A DNA stretch of 64,000 nt, from assembly GCF_022812285.1 (NCBI RefSeq), contig NZ_CP093300.1:558001-622000 (forward strand). The letters run 5' to 3'. The notes below the pieces were generated by a model. The model was not told where the DNA came from and made no database searches. It worked only from the letters and a program-made list of their open reading frames with translations. Of the stretch, positions 37,789 to 46,927 are shown piece by piece. The stretch comes from Alkalihalobacillus sp. LMS39. GTDB lineage: Bacteria; Bacillota; Bacilli; Bacillales; Bacillaceae_F. Every line of letters begins with the position of its first letter. The stretch's first letter is position 1. A program made the translations under genes and the position numbers.

Positions 37789-38418
37789 ATGACAAAATGT
37801 GTTGCAATCATTGGTGGTAATGGAAAAGTGGGAAAGTATTTAGTGGAGCAGGCAATAGAAAAAGGCTACCGTGTGCGTATACTTTCTCGAAATCCGAAAC
37901 AAAAACATGTGAACGATGAAAGTGTAACAGTCATAAAAGGTGATGCAAGAAATTATGAAGCCATTGCACAACTTCTTCGAGGAAGTGATGTTGTCATTAA
38001 TACAATAGGTCAACCAAAAGGTGAGAGGTCGATTTTTGCGGAAGTGACAAGCCAGATTCTCATTGCTATGAAACAAGAAAATGTCAATCGGTATATTACC
38101 GTAGCAGGCGGATCACTTACGTTAGAAGGCGATAAGAAAACATTGATTAATAGAATTGGTGCAACACTATTTAAACTACTGTTTGCTAAAATGATAAAAG
38201 ATAAAGAGAAAGAAGTAGAGCTTTTAAAAGAAAGTGATATAGATTGGACTGTCGTTAGGCTTCCATTTATTGTTGACCAACAAGAAGTAAAGGTGATAAA
38301 AGAAGATCTTTTTAATATGCCAGGTACAAAAATGACGAGCCGAAATGTTGCTACATTTTTATTAAGGCAAATTGATAACAAGACGTATATTCGTAAGCAC
38401 CCTTTTGTTTCCAATTAG
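37789..38418 (+). CDS. NAD(P)-binding atypical SDR
   Basis: This 209-residue Rossmann protein begins VAIIGGNGKVGKYLVEQAIEKGYRVRILSRNPKQ, with the glycine motif GGNGKVG and a basic SRNPK segment favouring NADP(H). It lacks the Y-x3-K catalytic pair of classical SDRs and fits the atypical SDR5 (flavin reductase/BLVRB-like or NmrA-like) group. Such proteins act as reductases or redox sensors; no substrate can be named. A GAGGAG-type ribosome-binding site precedes the ATG. It precedes the MoxR operon by 98 bp and may be separate from it. Confidence 0.8.
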   Translation: MTKCVAIIGGNGKVGKYLVEQAIEKGYRVRILSRNPKQKHVNDESVTVIKGDARNYEAIAQLLRGSDVVINTIGQPKGERSIFAEVTSQILIAMKQENVNRYITVAGGSLTLEGDKKTLINRIGATLFKLLFAKMIKDKEKEVELLKESDIDWTVVRLPFIVDQQEVKVIKEDLFNMPGTKMTSRNVATFLLRQIDNKTYIRKHPFVSN

Positions 38419-38516
38419 TAAAGGTGATTAGAACACAATGATTCAATGGAAAGTAAGAGTGTTGTGTGTTAATCTATTACAAAAATGGTAGTTTTATTAC
38501 CGTGTTGGAGGTTGCT

Positions 38517-39470
38517 ATGGACGTTGGGCGAAAGATTGAAGAAGTAAAGAAAGCGATCGGTACCGTATTAGTTGGAAAAGAAAAGATAACTGAATTACTT
38601 TTTATTGCTATGTTATGTCGTGGCCATGTGTTACTTGAGGATGTTCCAGGAACGGGAAAAACGGTACTTGCAAAAACGTTAGCTAAATTATGTGATGCAA
38701 AATTTCGTCGAATTCAATTTACACCAGATGTATTACCGAGTGATGTTACGGGAATTCAATTTTTTAATCCGAAAGACCAGGATTTTCAGTTGCGTCCTGG
38801 CCCAGTCATGACGAACATATTACTAGCCGATGAAATCAACCGGGCAACACCAAGAACTCAATCCAGTTTATTGGAAGTGATGGAGGAAGGGCAAGTGACG
38901 ATTGATGGGGAAACATTAAAGATACCATCCCCATTCATTGTGATTGCAACGCAAAATCCAATTGACACACAACAAGGAACGTTCGCTTTACCTGAAGCAC
39001 AAATGGATCGGTTTTTATTGCAAATGAAAGTCGGGTATCCAAGCATTGAACAAGAACAGCAAATGTTACAAATGTATAAGGAAGAGGACCCGTTTGAATC
39101 ATTGAATGTTGTTTTTACAATTGAAGAATTGCTCGAGTTGCAACAAGTCATGAAACAAGTACAGTTCACTCAAGATGTTGAGAAATATTTGTTACATATA
39201 GTGAGAGAAACAAGGCAATCCCCTCTTGTCGAAGTAGGAGCAAGTCCACGTGGTACACTTGCACTTATGTGTGCCTCTCAAGCGAAAGCTTTTATTACAG
39301 GAAGGTCATTTGTTACTCCAAACGATGTAAAAGAAATGGCGCGGTATGTACTACCACACCGCCTCGTATTATCAATTGAAGGGTCTATGCGAAAAACGAA
39401 ACAGCAAGTATTAGATGATATTTTAGAGAAAGTGGAGGTTCCAGTTGAATCTGGATCGGTGCAATCATGA
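38517..39470 (+). CDS. MoxR-family AAA+ ATPase
   Basis: This 317-residue MoxR ATPase has Walker A EDVPGTGKT near residue 45, Walker B LLADEINRATPRTQSSLLEVMEE near residue 105 and sensor IATQNPIDTQQGTFALPEAQMDRF near 145. The family acts as a chaperone for complexes involving DUF58/VWA proteins. The start MDVGRK at 38517 follows TTGGAGG; the longer frame starting 38466 has no site. Its stop overlaps the DUF58 gene by 4 bp, as in yeaC-yeaD of Bacillus subtilis. Confidence 0.92.
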   Translation: MDVGRKIEEVKKAIGTVLVGKEKITELLFIAMLCRGHVLLEDVPGTGKTVLAKTLAKLCDAKFRRIQFTPDVLPSDVTGIQFFNPKDQDFQLRPGPVMTNILLADEINRATPRTQSSLLEVMEEGQVTIDGETLKIPSPFIVIATQNPIDTQQGTFALPEAQMDRFLLQMKVGYPSIEQEQQMLQMYKEEDPFESLNVVFTIEELLELQQVMKQVQFTQDVEKYLLHIVRETRQSPLVEVGASPRGTLALMCASQAKAFITGRSFVTPNDVKEMARYVLPHRLVLSIEGSMRKTKQQVLDDILEKVEVPVESGSVQS

Positions 39471-40675
39471 ACTGGACAGAGGAAGTGATTGTTCCAAAGG
39501 TTTACCACTATTTAATGTGGTGTATTCCTTTGCTTGGCTTGTTTGTTATCTTTTCGAAATCCCCTTGGCTATTTAGTTTATTCGTGTTATTGTCATTTTT
39601 TTTATGGTTAAATTCAACGTATGTAAAGAAGATGCGTCATTTTGTGTCCATTCCAACGAAGAAAACGACGGTTCGGATGTTTCCAGGAGATGAAGATACT
39701 CTCTCTATTCCGCTCGGTAATCAGTCATTTCTTCCCGTTTCCTATGCAGAAATGACATTTTTTATTTATGATCCTGATGAATCGATAGAAATGGTTGGAC
39801 AAACGAAAAACATGCAAAGTGTTTACAAGTATCCGGTTGTCATTCCTAGTAAAAAACATATAATTCATAAAACAAGGATAAAGGCTGTAAAACGAGGAGT
39901 TGTCCAGCTTCGCACAATAGAGTTAGAATTATTTGATTTTTGTAAGTTAGGAAAAAATCGTCTCCAATATCGCGGTGGGTTTCGAGGAGAAATGATTGTA
40001 TATCCTAGCTTAAAACCAGTTTCCGGTTTGGCTAATATAACAGTTCAAACTCGAGGAGAAAGACCTGCAAAACATTCATTACATGAAGATATTATGAGCA
40101 TTAGGGGTACCCGCAGTTATGTGTCTAGTGATCCTTTTAATCGAATTAACTGGAAAGCTTCGGCAAAAACAACGGAGTTACAAACAAAATTGTATGAAAT
40201 GACAACAATAACAAAGTGGTGTTTCCTCGTAAACCTGAAAAACCCTCATCATAATAACCAAATGGTGGATAACTTAGAACAAATCATAAGCCATTTAGCA
40301 TTTGCTTGTCATTATGCAACGAAACAACATATTGCTTATGAAATATACTTGAATATAAGAAGTGTCACAAATCCTGTTGTATATTTGCCATACGGAACGG
40401 GAAAAGAACAGTTAGCAAAAGTGTTAGAAATATTAGCGAGAGTTAACACAAATGCAATGGTAACGAGTAGCATCGAAATGATGCATTATGCTAGGAAAAA
40501 CCAAAATGAGCAAAATATATTTCTCTATGTTGGTCCGATTACAGGGGAGGAAGGTAGTGAATTACGGACATGGATGAAAAAAGGGGCTACGGTTTACCAT
40601 ATCCGATCTGAAGAAGAAGTAGGTCAAGTCGTAACCATTGGGGGTGGCCAAGATGGAGTGGCGGAGTTTAAGTAG
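39467..40675 (+). CDS. DUF58 domain protein (YeaD-like)
   Basis: This 402-residue protein has two adjacent membrane segments near the N-terminus (residues about 12-50), then a cytoplasmic or surface domain. The DUF58 core is SIRGTRSYVSSDPFNRINWKASAKTTELQTKLYE near residue 210, followed by a VWA-like region. It is the expected partner of the MoxR ATPase. The start overlaps moxR by 4 bp and the end overlaps the DUF4129 gene by 23 bp, so the three are translationally coupled. Confidence 0.9.
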   Translation: MNWTEEVIVPKVYHYLMWCIPLLGLFVIFSKSPWLFSLFVLLSFFLWLNSTYVKKMRHFVSIPTKKTTVRMFPGDEDTLSIPLGNQSFLPVSYAEMTFFIYDPDESIEMVGQTKNMQSVYKYPVVIPSKKHIIHKTRIKAVKRGVVQLRTIELELFDFCKLGKNRLQYRGGFRGEMIVYPSLKPVSGLANITVQTRGERPAKHSLHEDIMSIRGTRSYVSSDPFNRINWKASAKTTELQTKLYEMTTITKWCFLVNLKNPHHNNQMVDNLEQIISHLAFACHYATKQHIAYEIYLNIRSVTNPVVYLPYGTGKEQLAKVLEILARVNTNAMVTSSIEMMHYARKNQNEQNIFLYVGPITGEEGSELRTWMKKGATVYHIRSEEEVGQVVTIGGGQDGVAEFK

Positions 40676-41855
40676 TTCTCTCATCCTGTTAATCGAAATA
40701 ATGTTCCTCTATCTTGTTATTCTTCCCTTTTATATGACAGCAGGTACGGTTCCCCCTATTTTTCCGCTTCTACTTATATTGGTATGTGCTTATTGTTTAA
40801 ATCATTTTTTATTTGAAAAATGGAATAGTAAGAAGGTTGGTTTCTTCACCATTCCAGTCATAGCCGTACTTGCTTTTATAGTTGGTTTTTATTATCTAGT
40901 AGCAATCCTATTAGCTGGATATTTATTTTGGAGAATTCTTGCGGTTATAGAAGGAGAAACAGAAGCATGGCATCTATTTTTCTCGACGCTAATTGTCGGT
41001 GTCGTGTTCTATTTACATTTTTTTTCGTTAGAAAATAATTATTTATTTTTATTACTTGTTGTCATTCAATTTTTGCTTGTCATTACTTTGAAATCTATTC
41101 AATCGCCAGTAAGTGTAGAGTTTACTCAGAGAGACCGACGTTCTTTTATCGGGTGGAATTTTAGTGTTCTTTTTATTCTCGTCGTTATAACAGCGATAGG
41201 CTGGGCCGTTTATGCCTTTTTTGTTCATATTATCTTGTATGTCATGCAAGTCATTGTATTTTTGTATACATTATTATCAATCCCAGTGTTTTACATTATA
41301 GAATTATTTGTTAGAGAAAACGAAGTCATGGAAGAAGAGGAAGGAACAGAATCTTTACAAGAAGGGCTAGAAGATGATGCTTCACAATTATTAGAAATTC
41401 TCCCACATTTTGATTGGATGGAGATGATTGGATCACTTTTGTTGTGGGGAATCTTTCTTGCCTTTGCTACCTCTTTCGCTTTAAGGATACTTAAAAAGAG
41501 ACGAGCAGTTCGCTTTCAATCGGAAAATACAATAGTATATGATGGATATAATGATTTAGAAGAACTTAATAACACCCCATCGTTTTGGCGACGAAAAAAA
41601 CCGAAACATGAAGTGAGAAAGTTATTACTTGGGCTAGAATTAACAGCTAGAAAAAAGGGAATCGGAAGAAAGCAAGGACAAACGCTTGAAGAATGGCTTT
41701 TGAATCTACCCTTACACGATGATGAGCATAAGCGGGAAATTATTTACACGTATACGAAAGTGAGATATGGTCATAAACATGTTTCAAAGGAAGAACAAAA
41801 ACAATATGCACAACATATTCTTGCGGTAAAACAACAGTGGAAAGACATATTGTAA
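40653..41855 (+). CDS. multi-spanning membrane protein with DUF4129 domain
   Basis: This 400-residue protein has about seven membrane segments, an acidic loop (VMEEEEGTESLQEGLEDD), and a C-terminal DUF4129 region (EVRKLLLGLELTARKKGIGRKQGQTLEEWL...KREIIYTYTKVRYG). In this operon type the third gene is often a transglutaminase-like protein ending in DUF4129; here the transglutaminase core with its Cys-His-Asp triad is not seen, so it looks like a reduced version. ATG 40653 follows GGGGGTGG; an earlier TTG is possible. Confidence 0.75.
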   Translation: MEWRSLSSSLILLIEIMFLYLVILPFYMTAGTVPPIFPLLLILVCAYCLNHFLFEKWNSKKVGFFTIPVIAVLAFIVGFYYLVAILLAGYLFWRILAVIEGETEAWHLFFSTLIVGVVFYLHFFSLENNYLFLLLVVIQFLLVITLKSIQSPVSVEFTQRDRRSFIGWNFSVLFILVVITAIGWAVYAFFVHIILYVMQVIVFLYTLLSIPVFYIIELFVRENEVMEEEEGTESLQEGLEDDASQLLEILPHFDWMEMIGSLLLWGIFLAFATSFALRILKKRRAVRFQSENTIVYDGYNDLEELNNTPSFWRRKKPKHEVRKLLLGLELTARKKGIGRKQGQTLEEWLLNLPLHDDEHKREIIYTYTKVRYGHKHVSKEEQKQYAQHILAVKQQWKDIL

Positions 41856-41865
41856 TGGAGGAATT

Positions 41866-42057
41866 ATGTATATATTGCTTATATTTGTATTTGCTGTTTG
41901 CTTGTTTTCATTGATTTATACGCTATCATTAACAAAAACAGAAGATACAGAATACACGGGAAAAAAGAGTTTGAACAACCAGTTATGGATTTATGTTATT
42001 CTACTGCCTATTATTGTTATTGTCCTTTTGCTCGTCTGTTGGCTTTTTATTTTTTGA
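41866..42057 (+). CDS. small two-segment membrane protein
   Basis: This 63-residue protein has two hydrophobic segments (residues 2-20 and 41-62) joined by a polar loop (TKTEDTEYTGKKSLNN). A TGGAGGA ribosome-binding site 6 bp upstream and the 10-bp gap after the DUF4129 gene make it a credible fourth operon member. I do not recognise the family. Confidence 0.6.
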   Translation: MYILLIFVFAVCLFSLIYTLSLTKTEDTEYTGKKSLNNQLWIYVILLPIIVIVLLLVCWLFIF

Positions 42058-42086
42058 TTCGTCTATTTTCGCATGAGGTATGAAAT

Positions 42087-42272
42087 TATCGGACATCTAT
42101 TCCGTTAATGACAGGGGATTTCAATGTTTGTTCAACCGAACGGACATCTGTTCCGTTATGTAAGGGAAAAGAGGTTGATTTCTTTATAGAAACAGTGAAT
42201 AACGGAACACATGTCCGATAGTATTTGGAATATCGCTTTTTTTATAAAATAGCGGAACGTCTGTCCGGTACG
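42087..42272. repeat. intergenic four-unit palindromic repeat, copy 5
   Basis: Forward units 42088-42110 and 42140-42160, reverse units 42197-42221 and 42247-42272. The last reverse unit ends 27 bp before the deacetylase start, leaving no room for a promoter between them, so the repeat is likely transcribed in that gene's leader or contains its promoter. Confidence 0.87.
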
Positions 42273-42298
42273 GTGTTCTTCTTTTGGGGGTAGGCTTT

Positions 42299-43012
42299 TT
42301 GAAAAAGAAAATTATGATTGTTTGTATTAGCTTGTTCATTTTATTTACAGTTGTATATGCTCTAAATGAAGTAACAAGTCTCCGTCATTATCAACTCCTT
42401 GGTGAATTAGTATCGGAAGTAGAAACAACAGAGAAGGTTGTCGCGTTAACGTTTGATGACGGACCAGGTGTAAATACGAAAGAAGTATTAGAAATTCTTG
42501 AAAAAGAGGAAATTCTAGCTACCTTCTTTCTAACTGGAGCGGAAATAGAACAGTATCCGAACGAAGCGCTAGCGATTGTTGAAGCTGGCCATGAAATCGG
42601 AAATCACTCATATTCACACAATCGGATGGTATTTAAAACACCAAACTTTATACAAACTGAACTTGAAAGCACCAATGAGTTGATACGAAATATTGGTTAT
42701 GAAGGGGACATTCATTTTCGCCCTCCATATGGAAAAAAACTATTCCTTCTCCCTTATTACTTAGAAAAAATCGGGCAAAAAACGATTATGTGGAATATTG
42801 AACCTGAAACGCATCCTGATGTTGCGTTTAGTTCCACCAAAATAGTAGATTATGTAACAGAAGAAATTGAGCCGGGTTCCATCATATTGCTTCATGTGAT
42901 GTACGAAAGTAGGAGAGAGTCTGTTAATGCCTTAATAACATTAATTCCTGCACTAAAAAATGAGGGATATACGTTTGTAACCGTTTCGGAATTATTAGAT
43001 TACGAAGAATAA
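42299..43012 (+). CDS. polysaccharide deacetylase (NodB domain), membrane-anchored
   Basis: This 237-residue protein removes acetyl groups from a cell-wall or surface polysaccharide. One N-terminal membrane segment (residues about 4-22) is followed by the NodB domain: TFDDGPG near residue 53 (catalytic base Asp and metal Asp), GNHSYSH near 103 (metal His pair), and RPPYGKK near 143. HVMYESRRESV replaces the usual LLHD-type motif region (LLHVM). Start TTG 42299 follows GGGGGTAGG; TTG 42284 is upstream in frame. Substrate (peptidoglycan or other) is unknown. Confidence 0.85.
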   Translation: MKKKIMIVCISLFILFTVVYALNEVTSLRHYQLLGELVSEVETTEKVVALTFDDGPGVNTKEVLEILEKEEILATFFLTGAEIEQYPNEALAIVEAGHEIGNHSYSHNRMVFKTPNFIQTELESTNELIRNIGYEGDIHFRPPYGKKLFLLPYYLEKIGQKTIMWNIEPETHPDVAFSSTKIVDYVTEEIEPGSIILLHVMYESRRESVNALITLIPALKNEGYTFVTVSELLDYEE

Positions 43013-43051
43013 CAAGAGCAGCAAAAGAATAACCTTCTTTTGCTGCTCTTA
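43013..43051. terminator. shared terminator of convergent deacetylase and cydB genes
   Basis: AAGAGCAGCAAAAGAA pairs perfectly with TTCTTTTGCTGCTCTT over a 5-nt loop; it abuts both stop codons. Confidence 0.9.
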
Positions 43052-43052
43052 T

Positions 43053-44093
43053 TTAATGGTCTGCTTGCTTTTCAGGCTGTAAATATCGTTTATCTTTCAT
43101 AAAGAGTCGCCAGAACCACCAAAATGCTGGGACTAAGATGGCAAGACCAATGCCATAACCAATTAACAAGGAGCGGAACATTGTTTCATTTGTGAATGCA
43201 TCGTAAATCGTTAAGTCAGGATAAAGTAAATATGGCATATGAGCGGAGCCGTATGCAAAACTAGCCAAGCCGAATTGGATGACAATCGCGATTACAGCTA
43301 CACGAGGTTGTCCAATGGATACTTTTTTGGAAGGCCACCAGAGTGCACTATATCCGACACCGAAGGCGATAAGGGAAAAGGCAAATAGTTCCCACTCACG
43401 TGCCATATTTTCGACCATCCAAGTGGCTTCTGGTATTAGCGTAAAGGTGGCAGCAACAGCAAAAGCTAACGTAATAGGCCCAAGGATAATCGCATTTTTG
43501 CGATAAACATGGTAAGTAGATTCGGATTTGGCCTCTCTGGCGTAATCACCAAGCAGGAGTGAGGATAAAAATAATTCCGTACTTAAGCCAAATCCTAAAT
43601 GCATATAAAACGTGGAGGAAGAAAGAGCTTCATTATATAAAATATATTGAGTGGAACCGACATCCTCGACAAAGCCTGCAATAGCAATAGGTAACATACT
43701 TACAAGTAAGGCAGGGATAAGAAGTCCGGTTAACCCTGAAATGATTGTTAATGCTTTTGTATATTTTTGAACGGTATAAGAATACACCATAAAGGCACTT
43801 CGAATGATTAACAAGATTAATACAAAGCTAACGGGGACAACCATGATCGTTCCTAATGAAAAAGCTGCTCCCGGAAAAAATGTTACAAGGGCCACGACAA
43901 GTAAAACGAGAAATACATTTGTGACTTCCCACGAAGGCGACAAATAACGGTTTGCGATACTTGCCGCTTTTGTATCTTTTCGTCCGTAATAAAACATCGA
44001 CCAAAATCCAGCTCCAAAATCGATAGAGCCCGCAATGGCGTATACAAAAAGGAACAACCAAATAATCGTTATAGCGACATACACATCATTCAA
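43053..44093 (-). CDS. cydB: cytochrome bd-type quinol oxidase subunit II (YthB-like)
   Basis: This 346-residue CydB-family protein has about eight or nine membrane segments and the N-terminal SIDFGAGFWSM typical of the family. With subunit I it forms a haem d quinol:oxygen oxidoreductase that does not pump protons. Length and partner fit YthB of Bacillus subtilis better than CydB of the classic bd operon. It lies 35 bp after the subunit I gene; no cydCD genes follow. Confidence 0.88.
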   Translation of the reverse strand: MNDVYVAITIIWLFLFVYAIAGSIDFGAGFWSMFYYGRKDTKAASIANRYLSPSWEVTNVFLVLLVVALVTFFPGAAFSLGTIMVVPVSFVLILLIIRSAFMVYSYTVQKYTKALTIISGLTGLLIPALLVSMLPIAIAGFVEDVGSTQYILYNEALSSSTFYMHLGFGLSTELFLSSLLLGDYAREAKSESTYHVYRKNAIILGPITLAFAVAATFTLIPEATWMVENMAREWELFAFSLIAFGVGYSALWWPSKKVSIGQPRVAVIAIVIQFGLASFAYGSAHMPYLLYPDLTIYDAFTNETMFRSLLIGYGIGLAILVPAFWWFWRLFMKDKRYLQPEKQADH

Positions 44094-44128
44094 AACCTCA
44101 ACACCTCACTTCTCAATAGTGGATAACC

Positions 44129-45460
44129 TTATGCCTGTAATTCTTTTGATACGGGGTTTCGTTTGAAATAGTGCCGAATGACAAGAAAGGTGAGAACAAG
44201 TAAAAAAATGTATAAGAATAAAAACAAAACAAGTAATGTTCCAATATTTCCGGCTTGTGTGGCAGCTTCAGCTGTTCGCTGAACACCATATATTGTCCAT
44301 GGCTGTCGGCCAGTACAACTGAAAATCCAGCCGGTTTCAATTCCGATCATCGCTAATGGTCCTGTTGCGACGATCATGACGAGTAACCAATTCGGAAATG
44401 GTCTGCCTTTCTTTCGTACAAAAAAGAAATAATACGCCAAAGCTAAAAAGGAAATGCCAATTAAACCACTGCCGATAAAGACCATAATGTTAAACAAAGT
44501 ATGGACAAATAAAGGGGGCCATTCATCTTGGGGCCATTCATTTAAACCACGTACTACACCATCTGTTGTACCAGTCGCTAGCCAACTCAGCATTCCTGGT
44601 ATTTCAATTCCTCCAACAACTCGACCAGCTTCTGGGTCTGGAGTTCCGAATATAGCAAGGGGAGCATTTGATTGTGTTTCAAACAAGCCTTCTGCCGCCG
44701 CTAATTTTACAGGAACATGCTCATGTAGCATAATAGCAGTATCATGACCATTCATGGACGTATACAAAGAAAAGACAGCACCGAAAATAAGAGTGAGTAT
44801 AAGTGCTTTTCGATGATAGGCTCGTTCACGGTCAGTGAGGTGATTTTGTAGTAATCGGAAGGCAGCGATCGCAGCAATTACAAAGGCGCCGGTTAAATAG
44901 GCACTACCTAAGACATGTAACGCGGTAACAAACACACTAGGATTAAATACAGCTTCCCAGGGACGAACATTAACAATAGCACCTCCAACGATATCAAATC
45001 CTCTCGGTGTATTCATCCAGGCATGAGCATCAGTAATTAAAACAGCGGAGGCAGTTGCACCAAGTGCAACGAAAAATACACTTATAATTCTCATAATACT
45101 GGAAAGACGGTCAGCAGCGTATACGTAAATCGACATAAAAACGGCTTCTAGAAAAAACGCAAAAATCTCAACTTGAAATGGTAAAGCTATAACTTGGCCA
45201 ACGATTTCCATATATCCTGGCCAAAGTAAAGATAACATGACACCCACAATTGTGCCGGATGGAATGGCAACACCAAGTAATATTGCGAACCCTTTTGTCC
45301 AACGTTTCGCCATTGTCCCAAAGTCAGCATCTTTTGTAATCGCGCGAACAATTTCTGCAATAAAAATCATTAAAGTAACTCCCACACCAAGTGTGGCAAA
45401 AATAATGTGAAAAGCCATCGACGAGCCAAATAATACCCGTGAAAGCATAACAGTATCCAT
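44129..45460 (-). CDS. cydA: cytochrome bd-type quinol oxidase subunit I (YthA-like)
   Basis: This 443-residue subunit carries the haems and quinol site. Visible are the haem-ligand His18 (SSMAFHIIF), FQVEIFAFFLEAVFMSIYVY, the His in VTALHVLGSAYLTGAF near 183, and GRQPWTIYGVQRTAEA near residue 388. The quinol loop is short, as in the cyanide-insensitive (CioA/YthA) group rather than E. coli CydA. The gene is first in a two-gene minus-strand operon; the ATG follows AAGGGAAGGAA. Upstream 45461-45597 is a divergent promoter region with no clear operator seen. Confidence 0.9.
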   Translation of the reverse strand: MDTVMLSRVLFGSSMAFHIIFATLGVGVTLMIFIAEIVRAITKDADFGTMAKRWTKGFAILLGVAIPSGTIVGVMLSLLWPGYMEIVGQVIALPFQVEIFAFFLEAVFMSIYVYAADRLSSIMRIISVFFVALGATASAVLITDAHAWMNTPRGFDIVGGAIVNVRPWEAVFNPSVFVTALHVLGSAYLTGAFVIAAIAAFRLLQNHLTDRERAYHRKALILTLIFGAVFSLYTSMNGHDTAIMLHEHVPVKLAAAEGLFETQSNAPLAIFGTPDPEAGRVVGGIEIPGMLSWLATGTTDGVVRGLNEWPQDEWPPLFVHTLFNIMVFIGSGLIGISFLALAYYFFFVRKKGRPFPNWLLVMIVATGPLAMIGIETGWIFSCTGRQPWTIYGVQRTAEAATQAGNIGTLLVLFLFLYIFLLVLTFLVIRHYFKRNPVSKELQA

Positions 45461-45597
45461 GATGTTCCTTCCCTTCTTCGCTGTTCATTTTATTCGCTGT
45501 TACTGTTTGTCATTTTTTAACTTCTTATTCCAATGTTTTCGAATTTAACTAAGAGAGTCGCAAAAGGGTGTGACTGTATGAAAGGGGAAAAGAGAAA

Positions 45598-46524
45598 TTG
45601 AATATAACAGAAGCTGTAGAAGAGTTGCAAAAAAGAAAAGATCCAATCAGCTGGAAGGAAACGACAGCCGTTGACGCGGTCCTGAAAACGTATACCCACT
45701 ACTATAATTTGCCTACAGATGTTGATTATGGATTTGGTACATATGAAACAGGAGACGTTCATATAAAAGCTCAAGTATTTACCCCAAAGGGTACCGTTAA
45801 AAAAACGGTGCTTGTCTTACATGGCTATTTAGACCATACAGGCGCAATATCACCTTTGATTCGGTATTTAACCGCGTTATCTTGTCGTGTCGTTAGTTTT
45901 GATTTAATTGGCCATGGCTTATCAGAGGGAGAACGATATTCGATTAATCAGTTTGAAGATTATAGTGATTCTGTCATTTCAATCGTTTCCCAGTTAAAAC
46001 AGTCATATAATATGGATATCGATGTCATTGCTCATAGTACTGGGGCGGCAGCGGTATTAAATGGTATCCTTCATAATGATATTTTTCATAAAACTATTTT
46101 TCTTGCACCATTAATTCGACCAGCACATTGGTCATTAGTTAGAGTCGGTCATTTTTGTACAAAACACTATATTACAACTGTAAGACGCACAATCCGTAAC
46201 AATACTTCTAATAAACGTTTTAAAAGAGAAATGAAACAAGATCCTTTGCAGTACAGGGAATTACCTGTTTCATGGGTCAGTGCATTAATTCGTTGGAATG
46301 TAACCATGAAAAGAAACAGAAGTACTACACGACCAATCGTTATTATACAAGGTGAAAAAGACAAGACAGTCGATTGGCGATTTAATTGTACATTTATTTG
46401 TGAAAAATTTCCTGGCACGAAAGTATATTTTATCGAAAAAGGTAAACATCAATTAATAAATGAAAAAGCTGAAATTCAGCAAGAAGTATTTCAGTCCATT
46501 TATGATGAGCTTTTTAAATTCTAA
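45598..46524 (+). CDS. alpha/beta hydrolase, lysophospholipase/monoacylglycerol lipase-like
   Basis: This 308-residue serine hydrolase has LVLHGYLDHTGAISPLIRYL (oxyanion region, about residue 75), the nucleophile in IAHSTGAAAV near residue 141 (A-H-S-T-G, a variant of G-x-S-x-G), acid in GEKDKTVDW near 252 and His in KGKHQLINE near 281. It is probably cytoplasmic, since no signal is seen. It lies just before an SCP2-fold gene with a FadR-type operator, so a role with lipids is plausible but unproven. Start TTG 45598 follows AAAGGGG. Confidence 0.8.
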   Translation: MNITEAVEELQKRKDPISWKETTAVDAVLKTYTHYYNLPTDVDYGFGTYETGDVHIKAQVFTPKGTVKKTVLVLHGYLDHTGAISPLIRYLTALSCRVVSFDLIGHGLSEGERYSINQFEDYSDSVISIVSQLKQSYNMDIDVIAHSTGAAAVLNGILHNDIFHKTIFLAPLIRPAHWSLVRVGHFCTKHYITTVRRTIRNNTSNKRFKREMKQDPLQYRELPVSWVSALIRWNVTMKRNRSTTRPIVIIQGEKDKTVDWRFNCTFICEKFPGTKVYFIEKGKHQLINEKAEIQQEVFQSIYDELFKF

Positions 46525-46555
46525 AAAAATAAGGAAACTCGGTTTGATTTTATAG

Positions 46556-46578
46556 TATAATGAATGAGAATTCATTCA
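46556..46578 (+). promoter_or_regulatory. -10 box and overlapping FadR-type operator before the SCP2 gene
   Basis: TATAAT at 46556-46561 is immediately followed by TGAATGAGAATTCATTCA (46561-46578). The arms match the Bacillus subtilis FadR consensus TGAATGAMTANTCATTCA exactly; two central positions differ. A bound repressor would cover the transcription start. Confidence 0.75.
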
Positions 46579-46595
46579 TTATAGGGGGTCATGTA

Positions 46596-46925
46596 ATGTC
46601 GGTAAAAGAAACGTTGGCACAACTTAAGGAAAAGATGAACAGTAACCCAGAAGGAATTGCAGGAGTTGAAAAAGTATATCAATTTGACTTATCTGGTGAA
46701 GAAGAAGGAACATATCAAATTATATTTTCCAATGACCAAGTTGAATATGTAGAAGGCGTTCACCAAGAACCAAAATGTACACTTGTGATGTCCGATAAAA
46801 GTTTTTTAAAACTTGTCGAAGGTAATTTAAACCCTACCGTGGCTTTTATGAGTGGGAAGCTAAAAATAAAAGGGGAGCTTGGCCACGCGCTTAAACTCCA
46901 ATCAATATTAAATAAATATCAATAA
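46596..46925 (+). CDS. SCP2 (sterol carrier protein 2) domain protein
   Basis: This 109-residue single-domain protein has the SCP2 lipid-binding fold pattern: YQFDLSGEEEGTYQIIF, CTLVMSDKSFLKLVEGNLNPTVAFMSGKLKIKGELGHALKLQSIL. Such proteins bind acyl chains or acyl-CoA. The FadR-type palindrome over its promoter fits a place in fatty-acid breakdown or lipid handling. ATG 46596 follows GGGGG with a better spacing than ATG 46591-46593, which is out of frame. A terminator follows directly. Confidence 0.88.
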   Translation: MSVKETLAQLKEKMNSNPEGIAGVEKVYQFDLSGEEEGTYQIIFSNDQVEYVEGVHQEPKCTLVMSDKSFLKLVEGNLNPTVAFMSGKLKIKGELGHALKLQSILNKYQ

Positions 46926-46927
46926 AA

